Part shown: in pieces, positions 44,484 through 52,188 of the stretch
Position numbering within the stretch: the first letter of the stretch is position 1
Layout of the letters: every line of letters begins with the position of its first letter
DNA from: RYN-133 sp963754285
GTDB lineage: Bacteria; Actinomycetota; Actinomycetes; Mycobacteriales; Jatrophihabitantaceae
Direction of reading: 5' to 3'
DNA length: 64,000 nt
Assembly: GCA_963754285.1 (NCBI GenBank)
Contig: CAVWFN010000006.1
Coordinates: 1-64,000, forward strand
Made by a program: the position numbers and the translations under genes
The notes under the pieces: model-generated
Told to the model about the DNA's origin: nothing
Seen by the model: the letters and a program-made list of their open reading frames with translations, nothing else
Databases searched by the model: none

Positions 44484-45011
44484 TCAGCCGAGGGACTTGT
44501 CGACGAGGCCCTCGACCCAGCTCACGAGCTTGCTCAGCGACGCCGACTTCGGGACGAACGCGCGGGGGTGGCTGGGTGCGAGCTGCTCGGCACCGAGCGC
44601 GCCCTCGCCGAGCTCGGCCAGCGTGCTCGCGTCGAGCGCGGACACCAGCTGCGGGATCAGCGTCGACGCCTGACGATTGATGTGCTCGTCGAGCGCACGC
44701 TCGAGCTCGGCGATCGTCGCGTCGACGGGCTGCGCGTCATCGTCGTCGAGGCGCCGCAGAATCTTCTCGATGCGCTCGTGCTCGGCGAACTCCTCGTCCG
44801 AGATCTGCTCGCCGCCGTCGAGATGCTCGCGCACGGCCGGCAGCAGGTACTGCTCCTCGGCGACGAAGTGCCGCACGATGTCGGCGCTCAGTTGCGTGAA
44901 CCGCTCGCCGGCGCCGGACGGGTCGGTGCGCAATGCCGCGAGATCGCGGGTGATCGCGGCATGATCACTGCGCAGCACGGCGTCGATCGGGTCCGGCTCA
45001 GTCGAGGTCAT
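44484..45011 (-). CDS. Hemerythrin (HHE) domain protein
   Basis: 175 residues; an HHE-type four-helix bundle with candidate di-iron ligands: SDHAAITRDL (His), IVRHFVAEEQYLLPAVREHL (His, Glu), EFAEHERIEKIL (His, Glu) and ALDEHINRQASTLIPQL (His). Such proteins sense or store O2, NO or iron. Last gene of the leftward Ter array. Confidence 0.85.
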   Translation of the reverse strand: MTSTEPDPIDAVLRSDHAAITRDLAALRTDPSGAGERFTQLSADIVRHFVAEEQYLLPAVREHLDGGEQISDEEFAEHERIEKILRRLDDDDAQPVDATIAELERALDEHINRQASTLIPQLVSALDASTLAELGEGALGAEQLAPSHPRAFVPKSASLSKLVSWVEGLVDKSLG

Positions 45012-45033
45012 GCACCGAGCCTACGAGCCGAGA

Positions 45034-45984
45034 TCACTCGACCGGCGTGCGGTCGTCGAGCCAGCTGATCCGGTCGAATCCGTACGCGCGCGCGGCTTCG
45101 CGCACGTCGCCGAACAGCGTCTCCATCTCGGCACGGATCACCAGCTCGCCGCGCACCTGGTACATCGACGCGAGCACCGCGATGGTGCCGCCCTGCAGGC
45201 CGTCGAGCGAGATCTCGATGCGCCCGCCGCCGAAAGTCGTGATGACGAGCGTGCCACCCCACTTCAGCGGCTGACGCGTCTCGGAGAACGCGTACACGAT
45301 GACGCGACGAACCTCGCGGCACTGCCGCAGGTCGACCTGCACGCGCTCGAAACGATCGTGGCCGCCGACCAGCACCGGACGTTTCGAGTGCGGCGGTGCG
45401 AACCGGTTGCCCTGCGTCATCTGCATCGTCAGCTCGAGATCGGACGCCAGCTCGTAGGCGCAACCGAGCCGCAGATCGCCGACCTCGTCCGAGGCCGCGG
45501 CTTCGATGGTGAGCGTGCCGATGCCGCTCTGGAGGCGGTTCAGCGTGACGGTCGGATCGGTCGGGCTCATCAAGAAGCGCTCACCCGGCTTGATGCGGGC
45601 GTCGACGCGCCGACGGCGCGGCTCGGGTTCGGGCTTCGGCGCCGGGCGGGCGGGTGCCGGCTGGTCCAGGTCGAGGGACGTTGTCGGTGGTGTCGACGCT
45701 GCGGGTGCAGGCCGCGTCGGGGCCGGTGCGTCAAGGTCGAGCGAGGACGACACCGGTGCGGGCGTCGCTGGAGGTGCCGGCGCAGGTGCCGCCGCGGGTG
45801 GCGCCGCGGGTGGCGGGGCCGGCGCCGGCTGATGGTGCGTGGCGTGTCCCGAGATGAAGTCGCCCAGCCCGCCCGAGGACGTCGAGGTTTGCGGCGACGG
45901 TGCGGGCGCGGGACGGGATGCGCGACGGCGTCGCAACCAGGGCAGGTCGGACCGCTTCGGCGCGAACCGCGGGTCGGCGATCAT
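45034..45984 (-). CDS. TerA-like stress protein with Pro/Ala-rich N-terminus
   Basis: 316 residues: about 120 residues of basic then Pro/Ala linker with two SLDLD-AP motifs, then a TerA/TerD-like beta domain (GIGTLTIEAAASDEVGDLRLGCAYELASD, RFERVQVDLRQCREVRRVIVYAFSE, GGRIEISLDGLQGGTIAVLASMYQVRGELVIRAE). It resembles the gene at 49048 in order of motifs. ATG at 45984 overlaps the stop of the 23-aa mini-ORF. Confidence 0.8.
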   Translation of the reverse strand: MIADPRFAPKRSDLPWLRRRRASRPAPAPSPQTSTSSGGLGDFISGHATHHQPAPAPPPAAPPAAAPAPAPPATPAPVSSSLDLDAPAPTRPAPAASTPPTTSLDLDQPAPARPAPKPEPEPRRRRVDARIKPGERFLMSPTDPTVTLNRLQSGIGTLTIEAAASDEVGDLRLGCAYELASDLELTMQMTQGNRFAPPHSKRPVLVGGHDRFERVQVDLRQCREVRRVIVYAFSETRQPLKWGGTLVITTFGGGRIEISLDGLQGGTIAVLASMYQVRGELVIRAEMETLFGDVREAARAYGFDRISWLDDRTPVE

Positions 45985-46052
45985 CCGGGCTTCCCGTGGC
46001 CCCCGCGAAAGTGCGTAGCGCTCTTTGCGGAGCCGTTTCGTGGGGTGCTCAT
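45981..46052 (-). CDS. 23-aa intercistronic mini-ORF, type 1 (PRN-x-SAK-x3-HFRGG), between terD and terA-like genes
   Basis: ATG overlaps the terD stop (ATGA) and TGA overlaps the next ATG (ATGA). Peptide MSTPRNGSAK plus SATHFRGGHGKPG. Aligned to the copy at 33912 without internal gaps: PRN, SAK and HFRGG are identical and two of the nucleotide differences are silent. Its hairpin arms, CCCCACGAAACGGC and GCACTTTCGCGGGG on the coding strand (46032-46045 and 46001-46014), pair at 11 of 14 positions around a 17-nt loop. Confidence 0.65.
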   Translation of the reverse strand: MSTPRNGSAKSATHFRGGHGKPG

Positions 46053-46612
46053 AGTGTCAATCCGTAGTCGGACGCGATGCCGGCGATGCCCTTCGAGTAG
46101 CCCTGCCCGAGCACCTTGAACTTCCATTCGCCGTTGTGGCGATACACCTCGCCGAGCGCGAGCGCGGTCTCGGTCTGCAGCCCGGTCGACAACTCCTCCG
46201 AGCGCACCAGTTCGGCGTTGCCGTCGAGGTTGAGCACGCGCACAACACATGAGCGCAGCTGTCCCAGCGTGCGCTTCTGCGCCGGCCCGTCGTTGACGTA
46301 GACCACCACCACGATCCGGTCGACCTGTGCCGGCACCGAGTTCAGGTCGATCTCGACCTGCTCCTGATCGCCACCGAGCGCAGCGTCGATTTGCTGGACC
46401 GACAGGTCGGGTGACGAGAGCTGATTGAAGAAGACGAAATGCTCGTCGGACAGGGCGCGTCCGTCCGTCCCGCACAGAATCGTCGCCATCGTCAGGTTGT
46501 CTCCGAGCGCGGTCTCGGACCCGACGTTCCACTTCACACCGACGACCAGGCCTTTGAGGCTCGGCACCTCGCGGGTGAGCGACACATTGGCGCCGCGTTT
46601 CATTTCAGCCAA
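46049..46612 (-). CDS. terD: TerD family protein
   Basis: 187 residues: KRGANVSLTREVPSLKGLVVGVKWNV, EHFVFFNQLSSPD, ELSTGLQTETALALGEVYRHNGEWKFKVLGQGYSKGIAGIASDYG. The acidic calcium loop is partly degenerate (no DLDAS and no GEGDDE), so metal binding may be altered. Stop overlaps the 23-aa mini-ORF. Confidence 0.87.
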   Translation of the reverse strand: MAEMKRGANVSLTREVPSLKGLVVGVKWNVGSETALGDNLTMATILCGTDGRALSDEHFVFFNQLSSPDLSVQQIDAALGGDQEQVEIDLNSVPAQVDRIVVVVYVNDGPAQKRTLGQLRSCVVRVLNLDGNAELVRSEELSTGLQTETALALGEVYRHNGEWKFKVLGQGYSKGIAGIASDYGLTL

Positions 46613-46683
46613 GATCGTTCCGTCTCGATCGTGGTGGCCCCGCGAAGCGTCGGCCAGAGTTCACTGCCATATCGAGAACAGTT

Positions 46684-47172
46684 CTACAGGTCGAGGTCTG
46701 AGCCGCTGAACTTCGTCCTCAAGAACGAGCCCTGCGACAGCAGCGCGTCCGCGTCGTGAGCGCGCGCGGCCTCGAGCAAATCCATCGCGGACGCCCACAA
46801 CACGTCCAGTTGCTCGATGAACGATTGTGACGGCGTGCGGCCGCTGGGCCGCTGCTGATCGAGCACGGACGGATCGATCGCCAAGTACGCGTGCAGGGTG
46901 GTCGGCAGGTAGTCCTCGAGCATGCCGCGGATGCTCACCACGACCCGCACGTCGAGCTCGTGTTCGGACGAGGTCTCGATGACCTCGCGCACGACGTCGA
47001 GCACCCGCCGCGCGACGACGACACCTTCGACGGGAAGCCGTCCGGCGCTGGCATTCACCTCGCGGGTCAGCGCGAACATCGATGCGAGCAGCGCCTCAGG
47101 CTTGTCCTTCGGATCCTCCTGCGGGCCGAGCTCGTTGTGCGCGTGCTCGCTCGCACGCCGAAACCATGTCAC
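46684..47172 (-). CDS. Hypothetical protein associated with TelA
   Basis: 162 residues, mainly helical and acidic, no membrane segment: LASMFALTREVNASAGRLP, VVARRVLDVVREVIE, VRVVVSIRGMLEDYLPTTLHAYLAI, LDVLWASAMDLLEAARAHDADALLSQGSFLRTKF. It follows telA by 10 bp; XpaC-like helical proteins are frequent TelA neighbours, and it may be one. Not otherwise recognised. Confidence 0.7.
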   Translation of the reverse strand: MTWFRRASEHAHNELGPQEDPKDKPEALLASMFALTREVNASAGRLPVEGVVVARRVLDVVREVIETSSEHELDVRVVVSIRGMLEDYLPTTLHAYLAIDPSVLDQQRPSGRTPSQSFIEQLDVLWASAMDLLEAARAHDADALLSQGSFLRTKFSGSDLDL

Positions 47173-47182
47173 TCAGGCAGCC

Positions 47183-48436
47183 TCAGGACGGCAGCTGGGT
47201 CTGCTCGGCGCCCTCACCGCGACGCGTGCGCTCGAGGTAGGGCTTCGCGCGCTCGATCTGCCCCTCGAGCGCCGTCACCGTCTGCGCCATCGAGTCGACG
47301 GCCTGCGCGCGGAACGTGTCGATCGCGTCCATCGTCTGGAACACGTTGTCGAAGGCCGCCTGCAGCTTCTGGATGTCGACGGTGCTGCTGGCCGCCTGCT
47401 GGTTGATCTCGGCACCCTGGATGCGGAGCTGGTTCGACGTCGACTCGATGAGGTTGGAGGTGGTCTCGTTCAGCGCCGTGATCTGGTCGAGGACGAGCTT
47501 CTGCCGCGCCAGCGCCTGCGACACGATGACCGCGGTGCGCAATGCCGACACCGTCGTCGTCTGCGCCCGGTCGACACCCTTGATCAGCTCGACGTTGTTC
47601 TTGCGCACCAGGTCGAGCGCCATGTAGCCCTGCACCGACACGGCCATCTGGGTCATGATGTCCTGCCGGCGCTGACGGATCGCGAACAGCGCGTCGGACT
47701 TCAGCGCGTTCGCCTCATCGGCGCGACCGGCCGCCTCGAGTTCGGCGACCTTCTGCGTCACGGCGTCGTCGAGGGCGGCCGAGAGCTGCTGATACTCGCT
47801 CAGCTTGCCCATGGTCGTCCACATGTTGGCCTTCTCGGTCTCGATGGACGCGTTGTCCTTGCGGAGCTCGTCCTGACCGGAGTCCAGGGCCTTGATGATC
47901 GCGTTCAGATGCGACTGTGCCGACTCGTACTTGGCGAAATAGCGCTGGATCTTGTCGCCACCGGGGATCCACTTCAGGAGCTTCTTCGCGCCGCCGAGGT
48001 CAGCTCGGTTCGGGTCGAGCTCGGTCACGGTCGTGCGCAGGTCGACCAGGGTGCTCGCGACTCTCGTCTGCGCGTCGGCGCCACCGCCGCCCTTGCTCGC
48101 CTTGATGACGGCGGCCGGACGGTCGAGCATGCGGCTGGACACGTTGGCCGAGGCCCGCAGGTCCTTGTCACCCATCGAGGTGATCGAGTCGACCTTCTTG
48201 GTGAACTCCGGCGAGCGCGGGTCTATCGACGCGAGCTCGTTGGCGAACGCGGCAGCCTTGCGCTGCAACTCGGTCTTCGTCGCGTCGTCGACGGGGATCG
48301 CGCCTGCCGCTTCCTCGTCCTTCACCGCGGGGACGGGCGCCGGCGGTGACAACACGAGCCCGCCGGCCGGGGCCGGCGCCGCGGCGGTCGTGGCCGTCGG
48401 TGCGGTGGGGGTGGAACCGAGGTCGAGCTCGGACAT
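47183..48436 (-). CDS. telA: TelA family toxic-anion resistance protein
   Basis: 417 residues from ATG 48436 (MSELDLGSTP). A Pro/Ala/Thr-rich N-terminus precedes a long coiled-coil helical body with TelA landmarks: WIPGGDKIQRYFAKYESAQSHLNAII, LDSGQDELRKDNASIETEKANMW, QDIMTQMAVSVQGYMALDLVRKNNVELIKGVDRAQTTTVSALRTAV and NETTSNLIESTSNQL. TelA proteins confer tellurite and cell-wall-antimicrobial tolerance by an unresolved mechanism. Confidence 0.92.
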   Translation of the reverse strand: MSELDLGSTPTAPTATTAAAPAPAGGLVLSPPAPVPAVKDEEAAGAIPVDDATKTELQRKAAAFANELASIDPRSPEFTKKVDSITSMGDKDLRASANVSSRMLDRPAAVIKASKGGGGADAQTRVASTLVDLRTTVTELDPNRADLGGAKKLLKWIPGGDKIQRYFAKYESAQSHLNAIIKALDSGQDELRKDNASIETEKANMWTTMGKLSEYQQLSAALDDAVTQKVAELEAAGRADEANALKSDALFAIRQRRQDIMTQMAVSVQGYMALDLVRKNNVELIKGVDRAQTTTVSALRTAVIVSQALARQKLVLDQITALNETTSNLIESTSNQLRIQGAEINQQAASSTVDIQKLQAAFDNVFQTMDAIDTFRAQAVDSMAQTVTALEGQIERAKPYLERTRRGEGAEQTQLPS

Positions 48437-48462
48437 GGCTGTGACTCCCTTGAACTGCGTAC

Positions 48463-49038
48463 TTACAGGTAACCAGAAATCGTGGGCAGTAGATCGTGGA
48501 ACGTGCGTCCGGAGGCGGTCGCGCCGATGGCCGTCATCGTCCAACCGGCGCCGTCGCGCGACAGTTTCGCCATCACCTGGGCGGTGTGGTGGCCGCTGCC
48601 GGACAGGTCGTAGCGGGCGACCTCGGCCTCGTTCGACTCGTCGATGAGCCGGCAGAACGCATTCTCGATCTGCGAGAAGTCCTGGCCGGTGAACGAGTTG
48701 ACTGTGAACACGATCGTGCGGACGGCCTGCGAGATGCCGTCAAGATGGACGCGGATGGACTCGTCGTCACCCTCGCCCTCACCGGTGAGGTTGTCACCGG
48801 TGTGCTGCACCGCGCCGTCACGGCTGGTCAGCTGCTGGAACCACACTTGATCGACGAGTTGGCCGCCGCTGTCGAACAGCAAGGCGGACGCGTCGAGGTC
48901 GATGGTCTGGCTGCGCGAGCCGAAGAAGCCGCGCTTCTTGACCGCGTCCCAACCCAGGCCCATGCGCACCTGGGTCAGCCCGCCGCCGCCGGACTTCACC
49001 AGCGAGACGCTCTGTCCCTTGCTCAGACTGACACCCAC
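48463..49038 (-). CDS. terD: TerD family protein
   Basis: 191 residues. SLSKGQSVSLVKSGGGGLTQVRMGLGWD, TIDLDASALLFD and TGDNLTGEGEGDDESIRVHL supply the full acidic calcium-binding set. It differs from the other copies in the C-terminus (HHTAQVMAKLSRDGAGWTMTAIGATASGRTFHDLLPTI), which resembles domain 2 of the double-TerD proteins. Upstream of telA by 26 bp. Confidence 0.9.
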   Translation of the reverse strand: MGVSLSKGQSVSLVKSGGGGLTQVRMGLGWDAVKKRGFFGSRSQTIDLDASALLFDSGGQLVDQVWFQQLTSRDGAVQHTGDNLTGEGEGDDESIRVHLDGISQAVRTIVFTVNSFTGQDFSQIENAFCRLIDESNEAEVARYDLSGSGHHTAQVMAKLSRDGAGWTMTAIGATASGRTFHDLLPTISGYL

Positions 49039-49047
49039 GATGTCCTC

Positions 49048-49725
49048 CTACTTTCGACCTGCGGTCCAGCGCATGCCCCAGTTGTACGCCTCGTCCAAGG
49101 CACGCTGTCCGCCGTTGATGTAGTTGACTTCGCGGCGGACCTGCAGCGCACCGCCACGTACCTCGAGCATCGCGATGGCGCAGATGCGCGCACCGTCGCG
49201 TGGATCGTCGAGCCGGATGGTGACCGACGGGCCGACGGCCGGGAACAGCGTCGCGACACCGTCGGCGGCCGCCCAGTTCGCGGCACCCTCGTAGATCAGG
49301 GCGAAAACGAGGATGCGCTTGATGCGCTCGACGTGGGCCAGGTCGATCAGCAAGTTCTCGCCCGCGGCGACGTTGCCGGAGCGGTCGTCACCGTCGAGGC
49401 GGATGACCGTGGCCCGGCTCGTGCGATCGACCGCGGCGAAGGAGTTGCCCAGCGCCTGGACGACACCCTTCGACCCGTCGCTGAACTCGTAGAGGCAGCC
49501 CAGGTCGAGGTCGAGGGCGGGGTCGGCCTTCTTGAAGAACCCGCGCGCCTGGGTCGGTCGCGCGTTCCAGTTGAGGTTCACCCGCAGCGTGCCGCCGCTG
49601 CTCTTGGCCAGCGACACGGCCGGCGCGGCCTTGGTCAGCACGACCGGGCCGGACGATGTCGGCGGTTGCGCGGGCGCCTGCGCCTGTTCCGGCTGCTTGG
49701 GGCGCTTGGTGTAGTCGATCGGCAT
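49048..49725 (-). CDS. TerA-like tellurium resistance protein
   Basis: 225 residues: a short Pro/Gln-rich start, then VSLAKSSGGTLRVNLNWN, LDLDLGCLYEFSDGSKGVVQALG, LDGDDRSGNVAAGENLLIDLAHVERIKRILVFALIYEG, and RICAIAMLEVRGGALQVRREVNYI. Matches TerA-type members of the TerD superfamily. ATG shares a base with the terC stop region (1-bp overlap), so translation is coupled. Confidence 0.85.
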   Translation of the reverse strand: MPIDYTKRPKQPEQAQAPAQPPTSSGPVVLTKAAPAVSLAKSSGGTLRVNLNWNARPTQARGFFKKADPALDLDLGCLYEFSDGSKGVVQALGNSFAAVDRTSRATVIRLDGDDRSGNVAAGENLLIDLAHVERIKRILVFALIYEGAANWAAADGVATLFPAVGPSVTIRLDDPRDGARICAIAMLEVRGGALQVRREVNYINGGQRALDEAYNWGMRWTAGRK

Positions 49726-50822
49726 CAGGGCGCCGCCGTTTGCAGCTCGGCCGGTTCGTCACGCTCGGCATGCTTGTTGCGGTAGACCGACGACGCGAAC
49801 GCGGCACCGATGAACCCGACCCCGATCAGGCCGGTCACGACCTCGGGGACGTCGTACTTGATCGTGATCAGCAGCAGCACCGCCAAGGCGCCGATGGCCC
49901 ACAGCGCGCCGTGCTCGAGGTACACGTACTCCGACAGCGTGCCCTTGCGCACCAAGAACACCGTCAGCGATCGGATGAACATCGCGCCGACGCCCAGGCC
50001 GATCGCGATGATGATCGGGTCGGAGGTGATCGCGAAGGCGCCGACGACACCGTCGAAGCTGAACGACGCGTCGAGCACTTCGAGGTAGAGGAACAGGAAG
50101 AACGCCGCCTTGCCGACGGCGCCGACCACCGCTGCCGCACCAGGACGCTCGGCCTCGGTGATCTCTTCTGCCGCCTCGTCGTCGGTGTCGAAGAACTGGC
50201 CGAGGCCGTTGACGAGCAGGAACGTCGCCATGCCGAGCACCCCGGACACGAGCACCGTCGAGATCTTGTTGTCCGGCGCGAGGGTGTAGGCCGAAATCAC
50301 CAGGAGCACGAGAGTCAGCACGACACCGAGCTGGTCCAGCTTGCCGATCTTGGCCAGCGGCTTCTCGACCCAGCTCAGCCACGTGATCTCGCGCTCCTCG
50401 AACACGAACTCGAAGAAGATCATCAGCAAGAACACGCCACCGAACGCCGCGATCGCCGGGTGTGCCTGGTGCAGCAGGTAGCCATACGTGCCGTGCTTGT
50501 CGGGATCGCCCTTCTGCAACGCGAGCCGGATCGCCTCGGCCGGGCTCAACTTCGCGGTGATGCCGACAATCAGCAGCGGGAACAGCAGCCGCATGCCGAA
50601 GACCGCGATCGCCACACCGACGGTGAGGAAGATCTTCTGCCAGAACGGGTTCATGCGCACGAGCACCGTCGCGTTCACGACGGCGTTGTCGAACGACAAC
50701 GAGACCTCGAGGACGGCGAGGATCGCGGTGAGCGCCAGCCCGGTCGCACCGCCGTACAGGTAGCCGAGGAGCAGGCCTACGACGGCAACGACGAGCGACG
50801 CGCCGAAGGTCTTCAACAACAT
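49725..50822 (-). CDS. TerC-family (DUF475) integral membrane protein
   Basis: 365 residues, about nine membrane segments, the closest relative of the gene at 35821. VLEVSLSFDNAVVNATVLVRMNPFWQKIFLTVGVAIAVFGMRLLFPLLIVG and FLYLEVLDASFSFDGVVGAFAITSDPIIIAIGLGVGAMFIRSLTVFLV are almost position-for-position copies. Embedded in the terD array (terD-terC-terA), the expected operon setting. Confidence 0.92.
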   Translation of the reverse strand: MLLKTFGASLVVAVVGLLLGYLYGGATGLALTAILAVLEVSLSFDNAVVNATVLVRMNPFWQKIFLTVGVAIAVFGMRLLFPLLIVGITAKLSPAEAIRLALQKGDPDKHGTYGYLLHQAHPAIAAFGGVFLLMIFFEFVFEEREITWLSWVEKPLAKIGKLDQLGVVLTLVLLVISAYTLAPDNKISTVLVSGVLGMATFLLVNGLGQFFDTDDEAAEEITEAERPGAAAVVGAVGKAAFFLFLYLEVLDASFSFDGVVGAFAITSDPIIIAIGLGVGAMFIRSLTVFLVRKGTLSEYVYLEHGALWAIGALAVLLLITIKYDVPEVVTGLIGVGFIGAAFASSVYRNKHAERDEPAELQTAAP

Positions 50823-50834
50823 CAGGGAGCTGGA

Positions 50835-51413
50835 TCAGCCGACGTTGACGCCGAAGTCGCGAGCGATGCCGGCGAGCCCGTTGGTGTAGCCCTGCCCGAC
50901 GGCGCGGAACTTCCACTCGCCGGAGTTGCGGTAGACCTCGCCGAAGACCATCGCCGTCTCGGTCGACGCGTCCTCGGACAGGTCGTAGCGGGCGATCTCG
51001 GCGCCGCCGGCCTGGTTGACGACGCGGATGAACGCGTTGCGCACCTGCCCGAAGGACTGTCCACGCGTTTCGGCGTCGTAGATCGAGACGGCGAAGACGA
51101 TCTTGTCGCACTCGGCCGGGACGGCCGCGAGATTGACCTTGATCAGCTCGTCGTCGCCCTCGCCCTCGCCGGTCAGGTTGTCACCGGTGTGCTCGACGGA
51201 TCCGTCCGGGCTGGTGAGGTTGTTGAAGAAGATGAAGTACTGGTCGGACAGGATCTTGCTGTTCGGGTCGACGAGCAACGCGCTCGCGTCCAGGTCGAAA
51301 TCCGCGCCGCTCGTGGTGCGTGCGTCCCAGCCGAGTCCGACGTTGACCGCGGTCATGCCGGGGGCTTCCTTGGTGAGCGAGACGTTGCCACCCTTGCTCA
51401 GGCTGACACTCAT
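50835..51413 (-). CDS. terD: TerD family protein
   Basis: 192-residue canonical TerD: MSVSLSKGGNVSLTKEAPGMTAVNVGLGWD, DFDLDASALLVD, FIFFNNLTSPDGSVEHTGDNLTGEGEGDDELIKVNLAAVP, and EVYRNSGEWKFRAVGQGYTNGLAGIARDFGVNVG. All acidic calcium ligands are intact. Near-duplicate of the gene at 51492. Confidence 0.94.
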   Translation of the reverse strand: MSVSLSKGGNVSLTKEAPGMTAVNVGLGWDARTTSGADFDLDASALLVDPNSKILSDQYFIFFNNLTSPDGSVEHTGDNLTGEGEGDDELIKVNLAAVPAECDKIVFAVSIYDAETRGQSFGQVRNAFIRVVNQAGGAEIARYDLSEDASTETAMVFGEVYRNSGEWKFRAVGQGYTNGLAGIARDFGVNVG

Positions 51414-51491
51414 ACGTGCTTCCTCCTCATGATCGGCCCGGTTGTGCCGGGCCCTAGCCGGAAAACGTGCTGGTAGGCGTCGCGGTTCCCG

Positions 51492-52067
51492 CTAGAGCGG
51501 CACCCCGAAGTCGCGGGCGATGCCCGCCAGTCCCGAGCTGTAGCCCTGCCCGACGGCGCGGAACTTCCAGTCGGTGCCGTTGCGGTACACCTCGCCGAAG
51601 ACCATCGCGGTCTCGGTGGACGCGTCCTCGGACAGGTCGTAGCGGGCGATCTCGCTGTTGTCGTCCTGGTTGACGATGCGGATGAACGCGTTGCGCACCT
51701 GCCCGAAGTTCTGTCCGGCCGCCTCGCCGTTGTAGATCGACACCGGGAACACGATCTTGTCGAGGTCGGCGGGCAGCGCGGCCAGATTGACCTTGATCTG
51801 CTCGTCGTCGCCGGCGCCCTCGCCGGTGAGGTTGTCGCCGGTGTGCTGGATCGCGCCGTCCGGGCTGGTGAGGTTGTTGAAGAAGATGAAGTGCTGTGGC
51901 GAGAAGACCGTCCCGCCGGCGTTGCATGCGATCGCGCTGGAGTCCAGGTCGAAGGCCTGCCCGTCGGTGGTGCGGGCGTCCCAGCCGAGGCCGACCACCA
52001 CGGCGCGCAGCCCGGGCGCCTCCTTGGTGAGGGAGATGTTGCCGCCCTTGGTCAGGCTGATGCTCAT
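51492..52067 (-). CDS. terD: TerD family protein
   Basis: 191-residue TerD, first gene of the leftward array. ATG 52067 (MSISLTKGGNISL) with a purine-rich AAAGGTGAGC upstream. FDLDSSAIACN replaces the usual FDLDASALL, and TGDNLTGEGAGDDEQIKVNL has Ala in place of one Glu, so one calcium site may be weakened. Shares a 121-bp gap with the divergent Ser/Thr kinase. Confidence 0.93.
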   Translation of the reverse strand: MSISLTKGGNISLTKEAPGLRAVVVGLGWDARTTDGQAFDLDSSAIACNAGGTVFSPQHFIFFNNLTSPDGAIQHTGDNLTGEGAGDDEQIKVNLAALPADLDKIVFPVSIYNGEAAGQNFGQVRNAFIRIVNQDDNSEIARYDLSEDASTETAMVFGEVYRNGTDWKFRAVGQGYSSGLAGIARDFGVPL

Positions 52068-52188
52068 GATGTGCTCACCTTTCGAGAACGTCGTCGCCTC
52101 ACGCGCGACCGTGCTGGCCGAGCCTAGCGGGCCGCGCGAGGCCCTACTGCCCCGTTTGGGCTGATTGCGGGGTGGGTACCGCGAAGTG

